The position numbers and the translations under genes were made by a program. Positions 15,988-25,378 of a stretch of 64,000 nt of DNA are shown piece after piece. The DNA comes from Actinomadura sp. NBRC 104425 (GTDB taxonomy: Bacteria; Actinomycetota; Actinomycetes; Streptosporangiales; Streptosporangiaceae), in NCBI RefSeq assembly GCF_030269545.1, contig NZ_BSTN01000013.1:62001-126000 (forward strand). Reading direction: 5' to 3'. How positions within the stretch are numbered: the stretch's first letter is position 1; each line of letters starts with the position of its first letter. Below the pieces are notes generated by a model that saw only the letters and a list, made by a program, of their open reading frames with translations, was not told the origin of the DNA and did not search any database.

Positions 15988-17225
15988 CCGGCCATGAGCT
16001 CGCGGACCTCCCCGGCGACGCGGTCCAGCGCCGTCTCGTCCTGCTTGGCCACGGCCTGGACGACCTCGTCGATCCAGGCGGCGATCCGCGGCATCTCCTG
16101 CGGGGTGAGGCCGCGCGTGGTGATCGCCGCGGTGCCCAGCCGCAGGCCGGACGGGTCGAACGGCTTGCGCGGGTCGAACGGCACGGTGTTGTAGTTCAGC
16201 TCGATGCCCGCCCGGTCCAGGGCCTGCGCGGCGGGCTTGCCGGGCACGCCCCGGCCGGTCAGGTCGATCAGGATCAGGTGGTTGTCGGTGCCGCCGGACA
16301 CCAGGTCGAAGCCGCGCTCGGCGAGCGCGGCGGCCAGGGCCCGGGCGTTGGCGACGACCCGGTGCGCGTAGTCGGCGAACTCCGGCCGGGCCGCCTCCTC
16401 CAGCGCCACCGCGATGGCCGCGGTGGTGTGGTTGTGCGGCCCGCCCTGCAGGCCGGGGAAGACGGCCTTGTCGACGGCCTTGGCGTGCTCCGCCGTCGTC
16501 ATGACCATGGCGCCGCGCGGGCCGCGCAGCGTCTTGTGCGTGGTGGTGGAGATGACGTCGGCGTGGCCGACCGGCGACGGGTGCGCGCCGCCCGCGATCA
16601 GCCCCGCGATGTGCGCGATGTCGGCGGCCAGCACCGCGCCGACCTCCCGGGCGATCTCGGCGAACGCCGCGAAGTCGATGGTGCGCGGGATGGCGGTGCC
16701 GCCGCACCAGATCAGCTTGGGCCGCTCGCGGCGGGCCAGGTCGCGGACCTCGTCCATGTCGATGCGGCCGGTGTCGGCGCGCACCCCGTAGCGGACGGGC
16801 CGGAACCACTTGCCGGTCGCCGACACCGACCAGCCGTGCGTCAGGTGGCCGCCCATCGGCAGCGACATGCCCATGACGGTGTCGCCGGGCTCCAGGAAGG
16901 CCATGTAGACGGCGAGGTTGGCGGGCGACCCCGAGTACGGCTGCACGTTGGCGTGCTCGACGCCGAAGACGCGCTTGGCCCGCTCGATGGCCAGCAGCTC
17001 GATCGGGTCGATGTTCTGCTGGCCCTCGTAGTAGCGGCGGCCGGCGTACCCCTCGGAGTACTTGTTGGTCAGGACGCTGCCCGTGGCCTCCAGGACGGCG
17101 GGCGACACGTAGTTCTCCGAGGCGATCAGCCGGATCTTCTCGTACTGGCGGCGCGCCTCGGCCTCCACGAGGTCGGCGACGGCCGGGTCCTGGTCTCGCA
17201 GTCGGGCGATGGCCGGATCGTGCAT
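15954..17225 (-). CDS. glyA: Serine hydroxymethyltransferase
   Basis: A 423-residue PLP enzyme that interconverts serine and glycine while loading tetrahydrofolate with a one-carbon unit. Conserved segments are LIASENYVSPAVLEATGS, NKYSEGYAGRRYYEGQ and the PLP-lysine motif VISTTTHKTLRGPRG. The ATG at 17225 follows a ggagga ribosome site. An upstream in-frame start near 17345 lies inside the riboswitch and is rejected. A ZTP-type riboswitch in the leader links expression to the folate/purine state. The 3' end overlaps the convergent methyltransferase. Confidence 0.97.
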   Translation of the reverse strand: MHDPAIARLRDQDPAVADLVEAEARRQYEKIRLIASENYVSPAVLEATGSVLTNKYSEGYAGRRYYEGQQNIDPIELLAIERAKRVFGVEHANVQPYSGSPANLAVYMAFLEPGDTVMGMSLPMGGHLTHGWSVSATGKWFRPVRYGVRADTGRIDMDEVRDLARRERPKLIWCGGTAIPRTIDFAAFAEIAREVGAVLAADIAHIAGLIAGGAHPSPVGHADVISTTTHKTLRGPRGAMVMTTAEHAKAVDKAVFPGLQGGPHNHTTAAIAVALEEAARPEFADYAHRVVANARALAAALAERGFDLVSGGTDNHLILIDLTGRGVPGKPAAQALDRAGIELNYNTVPFDPRKPFDPSGLRLGTAAITTRGLTPQEMPRIAAWIDEVVQAVAKQDETALDRVAGEVRELMAGYPMPGWAPAP

Positions 17226-17289
17226 GACATCCTCCGCGCTGTTCCAACGCCGGAGGCGCGGTGCGGGCACCCCCGGCTGACGGGGGCCC

Positions 17290-17375
17290 GTACACCCAGG
17301 CGCGCGGTGTGCGGACTCTGTACGCTCCCCGGTGGTCGACTCCACCTTGACTGCGCCAGTCGCGTGCGTCCCATC
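17290..17375 (-). ncRNA. ZTP riboswitch (pfl motif) controlling glyA
   Basis: Read on the minus strand the leader shows the conserved pfl blocks in order: CGCGACTGGCG (17364-17354), GGTGGAGTCGACCACC forming the P2-type stem, ACCGGGGAGC (17333-17324), a variable linker, then CCGCGCGCCTGGG (17307-17295). These match the ZTP/ZMP-sensing class known ahead of glyA and purine genes. Downstream, a cccccg/cggggg hairpin and a cgcctcc segment able to pair with the ggagg ribosome site suggest control of translation or termination. Binding of ZTP would turn glyA on when 10-formyl-THF is short (family knowledge). Confidence 0.85.
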
Positions 17376-17445
17376 GTAGTCGGCGCCGTCGGCGCCGCCG
17401 GCGCCGCCGGCGGCGGCGCCCCGGCGTCGCCGCAGGTGGCCGGGG

Positions 17446-18069
17446 TCACGCCGGCGGCAGGGCGGTGCCGATGACGCGGGGGGCGACCACCGACAGCCGG
17501 GCCTGGCGCGGGAACACCAGCCTGCGGCAGCTTTCGATGCGGTATCCGGCGCGCCGCAGCTCCGCCACCGTGTCGCGGTTGGCGTGGCAGCCGCCCATCA
17601 GCCGCGACCACACCGGGTCGACCAGGTCCTGGCGGCGCCCCCAGCCGCCGTCGGCGCGCACGTGCTCGTAGAAGCGCAGCCGCCCGCCCGGCCGCAGCAC
17701 CCGGCGGAACTCCGCCAGCGCGGCGGCGGGGACGGACACCGAGCACAGCACCCCGGACACCACGATCGCGTCGGCGCGGGCGTCGCCGAGCGGGATCCGC
17801 TCGGCGGTGCCGTCGGTCACCCGGACCTCGACCGGTGCGGAGCGCGCCGCCTCGGCCGCCTTGCCCCGCAGGTAGGGCTGCGGTTCGACGGCGAGCACCT
17901 CGGTGACGCCCCGGGGGTAGTGCGGGAAGTTCAGCCCGTTGCCGGGCCCCACCTCCACGATCCGGCCGGTCAGCCCGGCCAGCAGTTCGCGGCGCAGCTC
18001 GGCGTGGCCGCGCGCCTCGGCCCGTCCCGCCACCAGATCGAAGAACCGGGCGAAGATCGCATTGCTCAT
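17446..18069 (-). CDS. Class I SAM-dependent methyltransferase (METTL7/UbiE-like)
   Basis: A 207-residue methyltransferase with motif I RIVEVGPGNGLNFPHYP, acidic VEPQPYLR, motif IV ADAIVVSGVLCSV and FRRVLRPGGRLRFYEHVRA. Length and motifs fit the small thiol- or lipid-methyltransferase-like group; the substrate is unknown. ATG at 18069. It sits between rbpA and glyA on the same strand, but hairpin terminators separate it from rbpA. Confidence 0.85.
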   Translation of the reverse strand: MSNAIFARFFDLVAGRAEARGHAELRRELLAGLTGRIVEVGPGNGLNFPHYPRGVTEVLAVEPQPYLRGKAAEAARSAPVEVRVTDGTAERIPLGDARADAIVVSGVLCSVSVPAAALAEFRRVLRPGGRLRFYEHVRADGGWGRRQDLVDPVWSRLMGGCHANRDTVAELRRAGYRIESCRRLVFPRQARLSVVAPRVIGTALPPA

Positions 18070-18138
18070 GGCCCCGATCGTCGCTCATGTGCCGTTCCGG
18101 TGGAACCCTCCGGCGGCCGGGCGGGCGCGGGCATGCGA

Positions 18139-18172
18139 ACGGCCCGGCGCCCCTTCTCGGGACCCGGGCCGT
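18139..18172 (-). terminator. Hairpin terminator after rbpA
   Basis: acggcccgg (18139-18147) and ccgggccgt (18164-18172) form a perfect 9-bp stem 30 bases past the rbpA stop. Confidence 0.55.
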
Positions 18173-18201
18173 GGGACGGTCACGGGGGCGCGGCCGTGCG
18201 G

Positions 18202-18576
18202 TCAGCTGCGTCCCGCGGACTCCATGGCGGCCTTGACGGCGGCGCGCTTCTCGCGGAGCTTGGCGAGGGCCTCCTCCAGGATCGCCTCGCCGTCGGCGTC
18301 GCTGCGCCGCTCCTTCACGTAGGCCAGGTGCGTCTTGTAGGGCTCGGTCTTCGGCGGGGCCGGGGGGTTGTCGCGATCCTGCCCCGCGGGGAACCCGCAG
18401 CGGGGGCAGTCCCACGTTTCGGGAATGGCGACGTCCGTCGCGAAGCTGGGGCGCACCTCGTGCCGGTTGGCGCAGTAGAAGGTGACCCACACGCGGGGGG
18501 CCGCCTCCCCGCGCTCGGCCTCTCCCATCGGACCGGCCCCAACCCGGCTGCCCCGAATCGCGTTGCCACTAGCCAC
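18202..18576 (-). CDS. rbpA: RNA polymerase-binding protein RbpA
   Basis: A 124-residue actinobacterial transcription factor that binds RNA polymerase and the principal sigma factor, stabilising the open complex. The basic linker MASGNAIRGSRVGAGPMGE is intact. The zinc-type core has FYCANRHE and WDCPRCGFPAGQD. The sigma-interacting end is TEPYKTHLAYVKERRSDAD. One usual zinc-site Gly-His pair reads NRHE here. The protein is slightly longer than typical because of a C-terminal helix. It marks the genome as actinobacterial. Confidence 0.97.
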   Translation of the reverse strand: MASGNAIRGSRVGAGPMGEAERGEAAPRVWVTFYCANRHEVRPSFATDVAIPETWDCPRCGFPAGQDRDNPPAPPKTEPYKTHLAYVKERRSDADGEAILEEALAKLREKRAAVKAAMESAGRS

Positions 18577-18622
18577 GGACTAACTCCTCGCTTGATCTGC
18601 CGCTCGCTGGAATGCCGCCGCA

Positions 18623-18650
18623 TGCCGCGCCCTCCGGGACGGGCGCGGCA
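18623..18650 (-). terminator. Hairpin terminator after secG
   Basis: tgccgcgccc (18623-18632) pairs perfectly with gggcgcggca (18641-18650) across an 8-base loop, about 40 bases past the secG stop. It separates the glycolytic/secG operon from rbpA. Confidence 0.65.
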
Positions 18651-18689
18651 CGGTGGCGCGACGGCCGGTGTCTCGGGTCCGGGGACCGC

Positions 18690-18932
18690 TCAGCCGGCGC
18701 CCTTGCTCTTGAACAGCAGTCCGAGCACGATGATCGAGGCGAACCAGATCACCCCGACGCCGATCGTCAGCCGGTCGAGATTGCGCTCGACCACCGACGA
18801 TCCGCCCAGCGACGAGCTGATGCCGCCGCCGAACATGTCGGACAGGCCCCCGCCCTTGCCCTTGTGCATCAGGACGAGGATCACCATCAGCACGCTGGTG
18901 ATGGCGAGCACGACGGACGTTGCGATGATCAC
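18690..18932 (-). CDS. secG: Preprotein translocase subunit SecG
   Basis: An 80-residue inner-membrane component of the SecYEG channel. Two transmembrane helices (TSVVLAITSVLMVILVLMH and LTIGVGVIWFASIIVLGLLF) flank the conserved GKGGGLSDMFGGG loop. ATG at 18932. It follows tpiA with a 180-base gap and is placed after gap-pgk-tpiA as in other actinomycetes. Confidence 0.95.
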   Translation of the reverse strand: MIIATSVVLAITSVLMVILVLMHKGKGGGLSDMFGGGISSSLGGSSVVERNLDRLTIGVGVIWFASIIVLGLLFKSKGAG

Positions 18933-18984
18933 GTTTCAGCGCCTTCTCTGGCCGCCCCGCCGTACGGGGCGTGTTCTCGAACGA

Positions 18985-19077
18985 TTACACGGACTGGACA
19001 TGGTACGAGCCGAGCGGTTTACCCGTCACGTACGAAGGGTACGACGGATCACCGGCTGGTTCGGCGAGAATCCGCAT
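18985..19077 (-). CDS. Possible 30-residue small ORF between tpiA and secG
   Basis: ATG at 19077 to TAA at 18985-18987. It begins MRILAEPAGDPSYPSYVTG and has no clear ribosome site and ordinary codon choice. It fills most of the tpiA-secG gap. It may be only a spacer with the secG promoter; a downstream ccccg/cgggg hairpin lies near 18957-18971. Weakly supported. Confidence 0.2.
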   Translation of the reverse strand: MRILAEPAGDPSYPSYVTGKPLGSYHVQSV

Positions 19078-19112
19078 GTCGTTGCCGAATCGATCCGCAA
19101 TCGAGGCGGTTC

Positions 19113-19904
19113 TCAGGCGGGCAGGTCCCGGTACCGGCAGATTTTGACGAACTCGCCGGCGTCCAGGCTGGCACCGCCCACCAGCGCGCCGTCCACGTCC
19201 CGCTCCTTCATGAGCTTGGCGACGTTGCCGCTCTTGACCGACCCGCCGTACAGCACGCGGACCTGATCGGCCACGTCGCCGTCGTACAGCTCGGCGAGGC
19301 GGCCGCGGATCGCGCCGCACACCTCCTGCGCGTCCTGCGGGGTGGCGACCTCTCCGGTGCCGATCGCCCACACAGGCTCGTAGGCGATGACGACCGACCG
19401 GGCCTGCTCGGCGGGGATCTTCTCCAGCGCGCCGTCCACCTGGGCGAGCGTGTACGCCACGTGCTCGCCGGCCTTGCGCACCTCCAGCCCCTCCCCGACG
19501 CACACGATCGGGGTGACCTGGTTGGCGAAGGCGGCCTTGACCTTGGCGTTCACCAGCGCGTCGTCCTCGTTGTGGTACTGGCGGCGCTCGGAGTGCCCCA
19601 CGACGGCGTAGGAGCAGCCGAGAGCGGCCAGCATGGCGCCGGAGACCTCGCCGGTGTAGGCGCCGGAGGCGTGCGGCGAGACGTCCTGCGCGCCGTAGCG
19701 CAGCCCCAGCTTGTCCATCTCGACGCTGCTCTGCACCGAGCGCAGCGCGGTGAACGGCGGCAGCACCACCACCTCGACGGCCTCGTAGTCGGGCTCCTTG
19801 AGGGTGAAGCCGAGCTGCTGCACCAGCTTGATGGCCTCCAGGTGGGTGTTGTTCATCTTCCAGTTGCCGGCCATCAGCGGCTTGCGGGAAGGGGTCGCGG
19901 CCAT
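19113..19904 (-). CDS. tpiA: Triosephosphate isomerase
   Basis: A 263-residue glycolytic enzyme interconverting dihydroxyacetone phosphate and glyceraldehyde-3-phosphate. The N-terminal AGNWKMN (catalytic Lys), YAVVGHSERRQ (catalytic His) and the signature AYEPVWAIGTG (catalytic Glu) are intact. It starts four bases after pgk ends and is part of the gap-pgk-tpiA operon. Confidence 0.98.
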   Translation of the reverse strand: MAATPSRKPLMAGNWKMNNTHLEAIKLVQQLGFTLKEPDYEAVEVVVLPPFTALRSVQSSVEMDKLGLRYGAQDVSPHASGAYTGEVSGAMLAALGCSYAVVGHSERRQYHNEDDALVNAKVKAAFANQVTPIVCVGEGLEVRKAGEHVAYTLAQVDGALEKIPAEQARSVVIAYEPVWAIGTGEVATPQDAQEVCGAIRGRLAELYDGDVADQVRVLYGGSVKSGNVAKLMKERDVDGALVGGASLDAGEFVKICRYRDLPA

Positions 19905-19908
19905 CGTG

Positions 19909-21096
19909 TCAGTCCTCCAGAGCGTTCAGGCCGGGCAGCGTCTTGCCCTCCAGGTATTCCAGGCTGGCGCCGCCGCCGGTCGAGATGTGCGAGAAGGCGC
20001 TCTCGTCGAAGCCGAGGCCGCGCACGGCAGCGGCCGAGTCGCCGCCGCCGACGACGGTGAACGCGCCGGAGTCGATCAGCCCCTGGGCGACGGCGCGGGT
20101 GCCGTGCGCGAACGGCTCCATCTCGAACACGCCCATCGGGCCGTTCCAGAACACCGTGGCCGCGCCCGCCAGCCGGGAGGCGAAGAGCTTGCCCGACTCC
20201 GGGCCGATGTCCAGGCCGAGCCGGTCGGCGGGGATGGCGTCGGCGGGCACCACCGAGTGCTCGGCGTCGGCGGCGAACGCGGTGGCGGCCACCACGTCCA
20301 CCGGCAGCACGATCTCCACGCCGGCCTCCTCGGCGCGGCGCAGGTAGCCGCGGACGGTGTCGAGCTGGTCGCGCTCCAGCAGGCTCTTGCCGACCTCGTG
20401 GCCCTGGGCGGCCAGGAAGGTGAACACCATGCCGCCGCCGATGAGGATCCGGTCGGCCTTGCCGAGCAGGTTGTCGATGACGCCGAGCTTGTCGGAGACC
20501 TTGGAGCCGCCCAGCACCACCGCGTACGGGCGGGCGACGTCCTCGGTGAGCCGCTTGAGCACGTCGACCTCGGCGGCGATGAGCCCGCCGGCGGCGTGCG
20601 GCAGCCGCTGCGGCACGTCGTAGACGCTGGCGTGCCTGCGGTGCACGGCGCCGAACCCGTCGCCGACGTACAGCTCGGCGAGGGCGGCGAGCCGGTCGGC
20701 GAACGCGCCGCGCTCGGCGTCGTCCTTGCTGGTCTCGCCGGGCTCGAAGCGCAGGTTCTCCAGCAACGCCACCTCGCCGTCGGCCAGGCCCTCGGCGGTG
20801 GCGCGGGCCGAGTCGCCGACGACGTCGGAGGCGAACCGCACGTCGGTGCCGAGCAGCTCGCCGAGCCTGGCGGCGACGGGGGCGAGGGAGAACTCGGGCT
20901 TCACCTCGCCCTTGGGGCGGCCCAGGTGGGCGCAGACGACGACCCGGGCGCCCCGGTCGCGCAGCGCCCTGATGGTCGGCACGCTCGCCCGGATCCGCCC
21001 GTCGTCGGTTATCTTCCCGTCGGCCAGCGGCACGTTCAGGTCCGAGCGGACGAGCACCCGCCGCCCGGCGACATCGAGATCGTCAATGGTGCGCAT
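19909..21096 (-). CDS. pgk: Phosphoglycerate kinase
   Basis: A 395-residue enzyme making ATP from 1,3-bisphosphoglycerate. It shows RVLVRSDLNVPL, CAHLGRPKG, LLENLRFEPGE and the C-terminal nucleotide loop VVGGGDSAAAV. The ATG at 21096 matches the family N-terminus (MRTIDDLDVAGRRVLVR). The longer in-frame GTG at 21117 adds seven unconserved residues and overlaps the aaaggga ribosome site. It lies between gap and tpiA on one transcript. Confidence 0.97.
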   Translation of the reverse strand: MRTIDDLDVAGRRVLVRSDLNVPLADGKITDDGRIRASVPTIRALRDRGARVVVCAHLGRPKGEVKPEFSLAPVAARLGELLGTDVRFASDVVGDSARATAEGLADGEVALLENLRFEPGETSKDDAERGAFADRLAALAELYVGDGFGAVHRRHASVYDVPQRLPHAAGGLIAAEVDVLKRLTEDVARPYAVVLGGSKVSDKLGVIDNLLGKADRILIGGGMVFTFLAAQGHEVGKSLLERDQLDTVRGYLRRAEEAGVEIVLPVDVVAATAFAADAEHSVVPADAIPADRLGLDIGPESGKLFASRLAGAATVFWNGPMGVFEMEPFAHGTRAVAQGLIDSGAFTVVGGGDSAAAVRGLGFDESAFSHISTGGGASLEYLEGKTLPGLNALED

Positions 21097-21126
21097 CGCA
21101 GTGGATGTCCCTTTCACAGGCGTCCG

Positions 21127-21164
21127 CCGCGCGCCCGGTGCCCTGACGGCGGCCGGGCGCGCGG
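21127..21164 (-). promoter_or_regulatory. Intercistronic hairpin between gap and pgk
   Basis: ccgcgcgcccgg (21127-21138) and ccgggcgcgcgg (21153-21164) form a perfect 12-bp stem with a 14-base loop, in the 96-base gap between gap and pgk. It may attenuate, process or stabilise the mRNA, setting the gap:pgk ratio (inference). Confidence 0.5.
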
Positions 21165-21192
21165 CGGGAGGCGCGGTCGCGGGAGGAGGCGG

Positions 21193-22197
<1,005 letters not shown>

Positions 22198-22287
22198 GGA
22201 ACCGCTCTCCTCGTACCTCGTGGACGCGCCCGGGCGTCGGTCCGGGCCGCTGATCTTCCTGGGTCCGGGGTGCTCCCCCACCTGCCG

Positions 22288-22293
22288 ACCCTA
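22288..22293 (-). promoter_or_regulatory. -10 element of the gap operon
   Basis: TAGGGT (22293-22288) in the 228-base gap between the asparagine-synthase-like gene and gap. The predicted start near 22281 gives a leader of about 84 bases before the SD-led gap start. Confidence 0.45.
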
Positions 22294-22425
22294 TCGAATG
22301 AGGGGGCCGCGGCCCGACACCGGCGGGCGTGAAACGGAGGTGGCCGCGCCTCCCCCGCCCGGGTGACGCGCCCGCCGGCGCGGCCGGGGTGACATGTGCA
22401 GAGCGCGGGCGGGGCGCGGGGCGGC

Positions 22426-24240
22426 TCAGGCCCGGATGGGGACCTCGACGTCGGGCAGATCGGACGGTTCGGGCTCGCGCCAGGCGCCGGACAGCAGCAC
22501 CCCCAGGGTGAGCAGGTTCCAGCTCTGCCCCGGGCGGCGCGGCGGCACCTCGGCCAGGCGCCGTTCGACCGCGGCGCGGTCCAGGATGGAGAACAGCTCC
22601 GCAGGCCCGTCCAGGATGTACTCGCGGAAGACGTCGGCCAGTTCGGGCCCGTAGGACTTGCGCCAGTTGAACCCGGCGGCGCCCGTGCCGGGCGGGGTGG
22701 CGCGGCGCCGCCAGGCGGGCCACTCGCGCAGCGAACGCGGCCGGTCGCGTTCGAACCTCCAGCGTTTGCCCTCGAACGGAACGTCCCGCAGCTGCGGGGC
22801 GAACGCCTCCATCACCAGCGCCACCGGCTCCTCGCTCAGCCGCCACTCCACCGGCAGCGCCAGCGCCGCCCGCACCACCCGGTTGTCCAGGAACGGGTGG
22901 TAGTACGCCCAGTTCATCAGCGTCGCGGTGTGCGAGCCCGCCAGCCAGCGCCCGGTCTTGTAGAACATGTGCAGCTTGTCGAGCACGTCCAGGCCGTCGC
23001 GCTCGTAACGGGCGCACCACTCGTCGTAGTAGCGCCGGGCGTAGGCGTTGGCGTCGGCGTTGAGGAACTCCTCCTGCGCCAGGAAGATCGTCTTGAGCCG
23101 GGCGCGGACCCCCTCGGGGCTCAGGTCGCGCTGGTCGGTGAGGAAGCCGCCGCGCAGCCGCTCCCCGCCCGAGCCGGAGGTGCGCGGCTCGGGGTCGTAG
23201 GGCGCCCACCCGTTGACGCCCTCGTAGGCGGAGTTCATGCCCTCGCACATGCGCACGAGCGCGTGGGCGCGGCGCAGCGGGTGCCGCACGACGACCGCGC
23301 CCGACCGCTGCTTGTCGATCGTCACCTCGCATTCGGCGCCCAGGGCTGCGGCGACCCGCTGCGCCAGCACCACGTCGGGGCTGTCGGCCAGGCCGTGGGT
23401 GGCGCCGAAGAACGGCACCCCGGCGGCGTGGCAGGCGGCGGCGATCAGGCGGCTGTCGCGGCCGCCGGACAGCGCGATCCGCACCGGCCGGTCGTGCCGC
23501 CGGAACGGCTCGACGGCGGCCAGCAGCGCCTCGGCCAGCGGCCTGACGCGCTCGCGGGCCTCGCGGCGGCCGCGCGGCATCGGCCCCTGCTCGGGCAGCG
23601 GGCGCGGCACCACGTCGAGCGGGCCGCCGAACGGGGCGACCAGCGTGGCCGCGTTCGGCAGCGCCGTCACCCCCTCGAACGGCGTCTCGTCGGAGGCGAA
23701 GAACCCGTGCCGCACCAGCGCCTGCAGGCCCATGACCGCGTAGACGGGCGCCGGGCGGCTCAGCCCGGTCGCCGCGGAGCGGGCCGCCAGGTGCGCCAGC
23801 AGCGCCCGCGAGGCGGCGAGCCGCAGCCCGCCGGCCTCGGCGTGGTAGACGGGGCAGGCCCGGGTGATGGACGTGGCGGCCTGCAGCCCGTCCGGGCCGA
23901 GCCGGAACACCGAGAAGCAGCCGCCGCGGTCGTCCACGCGGTCGTCCAGCCGGTCGGCGGCCAGCAGCAGGTCGGCGTCGCCCTTGCCGCCCAGGTAGCC
24001 GCAGTAGCCCAGGGCCCGGTCCCCGGAGGTGAGGATCGGGTCGGGGAAGGGCGCCTCGGGCGGTTCGTTCGACCAGGCCAGCAGTGCGGCGCCGCCGTCC
24101 GGCGACAGCCACTCGGCGGTGCGCCAGCGGTCCGGCGGGACGGGCACCGCCTCGGCGATCGAGCGGCGGGCGGCGGTGAGGACGGCCGGGTCGATCCGGT
24201 CTCCGGGACGCCGTACGGCGACGGCCAGGTACGCACGCAT
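22426..24240 (-). CDS. Asparagine synthase-like protein lacking the glutaminase Cys
   Basis: A 604-residue protein whose second half is an asparagine-synthase/ATP pyrophosphatase domain (PP-loop IALSGGRDSRLIAAACHA at about residue 255, later PFLDNRVVRAALALP). The N-terminal half resembles the class II amidotransferase fold, but the protein begins MRAYLAVAV, so the catalytic Cys that should directly follow Met is absent. It may use ammonia or act as an adenylating amide-forming enzyme, as in lasso-peptide cyclases and beta-lactam synthetases. No precursor peptide is visible nearby. It sits unexpectedly between gap and whiA. Start choice is uncertain; 24282 is the longest option. Confidence 0.75.
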   Translation of the reverse strand: MRAYLAVAVRRPGDRIDPAVLTAARRSIAEAVPVPPDRWRTAEWLSPDGGAALLAWSNEPPEAPFPDPILTSGDRALGYCGYLGGKGDADLLLAADRLDDRVDDRGGCFSVFRLGPDGLQAATSITRACPVYHAEAGGLRLAASRALLAHLAARSAATGLSRPAPVYAVMGLQALVRHGFFASDETPFEGVTALPNAATLVAPFGGPLDVVPRPLPEQGPMPRGRREARERVRPLAEALLAAVEPFRRHDRPVRIALSGGRDSRLIAAACHAAGVPFFGATHGLADSPDVVLAQRVAAALGAECEVTIDKQRSGAVVVRHPLRRAHALVRMCEGMNSAYEGVNGWAPYDPEPRTSGSGGERLRGGFLTDQRDLSPEGVRARLKTIFLAQEEFLNADANAYARRYYDEWCARYERDGLDVLDKLHMFYKTGRWLAGSHTATLMNWAYYHPFLDNRVVRAALALPVEWRLSEEPVALVMEAFAPQLRDVPFEGKRWRFERDRPRSLREWPAWRRRATPPGTGAAGFNWRKSYGPELADVFREYILDGPAELFSILDRAAVERRLAEVPPRRPGQSWNLLTLGVLLSGAWREPEPSDLPDVEVPIRA

Positions 24241-24337
24241 GCGCGGCACCCAACCACCGCCCGGCGAACGGCCCGTGAACACCGGGGGACGGGCCGCCGA
24301 CGTGCGTCCGGCGGCACCGCCCGGTGGCCGGGTCCGG

Positions 24338-25318
24338 TCAGGGGGCGAGCATGTCGGCGGTGAGGTTGGCCTCGGTGCCGGGGATGCCGAGGTCCTGGGC
24401 GCGCTTGTCGGCCATCGCCAGCAGCCGGCGGATCCGCCCGGCGATGGCGTCCTTGGTCAGCGGCGGGTCGGCGAGCTGGCCGAGCTCCTCCAGCGACGCC
24501 TGCTTGTGCTCCAGCCGCAGCTTGCCCGCGTTCACCAGATGCTCGGGCGCGTCGTCGCCGAGGATCTCCAGCGCCCGCGCCACCCGGGCGCCGGCGGCGA
24601 CCGCGGCGCGCGCCGAGCGGCGCAGGTTGGCGTCGTCGAAGTTGGCCAGCCGGTTGGCGGTGGCCCGCACCTCGCGGCGCATCCGCCGCTCCTCCCAGGC
24701 CAGCACGCTGTCGTGCGCGCCCAGCCGGGTGAGCAGCGCGCTGATCGCGTCGCCGTCGCGCACCACCACCCGGTCGACGCCGCGCACTTCGCGGGCCTTG
24801 GCGTGGATCTTCAGCCGGCGGGCGGCGCCGACCAGGGCCAGCGCGGCCTCCGGCCCGGGGCAGGTCACCTCCAGCGACATCGACCGGCCGGGCTCGGTGA
24901 GCGAGCCGTGCGCCAGGAACGCCCCCCGCCAGGCCGACTCGGCGTCGCAGGCCGCGCCCGCGACCACGTGCCGGGGCAGGCCCCGCACCGGGCGCCCGTT
25001 GTTGTCGATCAGTCCGGTCTGGCGGGCCAGCGACTCGCCGTCGCGGAACACCCGGACCACGTACCGGTTGCCCTTGCGCAGCCCGCTCGGCGCGAGCACC
25101 ACCACGTCGGAGGTGTGCCCGAAGACCTCGGCGATGTCCTTGCGCAGCCGCCGCGCGGCCGCGCCGGTGTCGATCTCGGCCTCGATCACGATCCGCCCGC
25201 TGACCAGGTGCAGGCCGCCGGCGAAGCGCAGCAGCGTCGACACCTCCGCCTTGCGGCAGCACGGCTTCATGATCGACAGCCTGCTCAGCTCGTCCTTCAC
25301 CACGCCGGTCATCGCCAT
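24338..25318 (-). CDS. whiA: Sporulation regulator WhiA
   Basis: A 326-residue WhiA/YvcL-family DNA-binding protein with a LAGLIDADG-like N-terminal domain and a C-terminal helix-turn-helix (LEELGQLADPPLTKDAIAGR). In streptomycetes WhiA works with WhiB to start sporulation septation. It begins MTGVVKDELSRL, as in the family, after a ggggga ribosome site. It follows rapZ and yvcK in the conserved uvrC-rapZ-yvcK-whiA order. Confidence 0.96.
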   Translation of the reverse strand: MAMTGVVKDELSRLSIMKPCCRKAEVSTLLRFAGGLHLVSGRIVIEAEIDTGAAARRLRKDIAEVFGHTSDVVVLAPSGLRKGNRYVVRVFRDGESLARQTGLIDNNGRPVRGLPRHVVAGAACDAESAWRGAFLAHGSLTEPGRSMSLEVTCPGPEAALALVGAARRLKIHAKAREVRGVDRVVVRDGDAISALLTRLGAHDSVLAWEERRMRREVRATANRLANFDDANLRRSARAAVAAGARVARALEILGDDAPEHLVNAGKLRLEHKQASLEELGQLADPPLTKDAIAGRIRRLLAMADKRAQDLGIPGTEANLTADMLAP

Positions 25319-25378
25319 AGATGAACCCTCCCCCTTGTGAACTCCCAGCAGTGTGGCCGATGTCGGCCCGGCCGGGCC

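Noticed and set aside
17226..17345. N-terminal extension of GlyA to 17345
   Set aside because: The segment coincides with the ZTP riboswitch, the residues are unconserved, and a proper ribosome site precedes the ATG at 17225.
22426..24240. Calling a lasso-peptide cluster at the asparagine-synthase-like gene
   Set aside because: No precursor peptide, leader peptidase or PqqD-like gene is present nearby.
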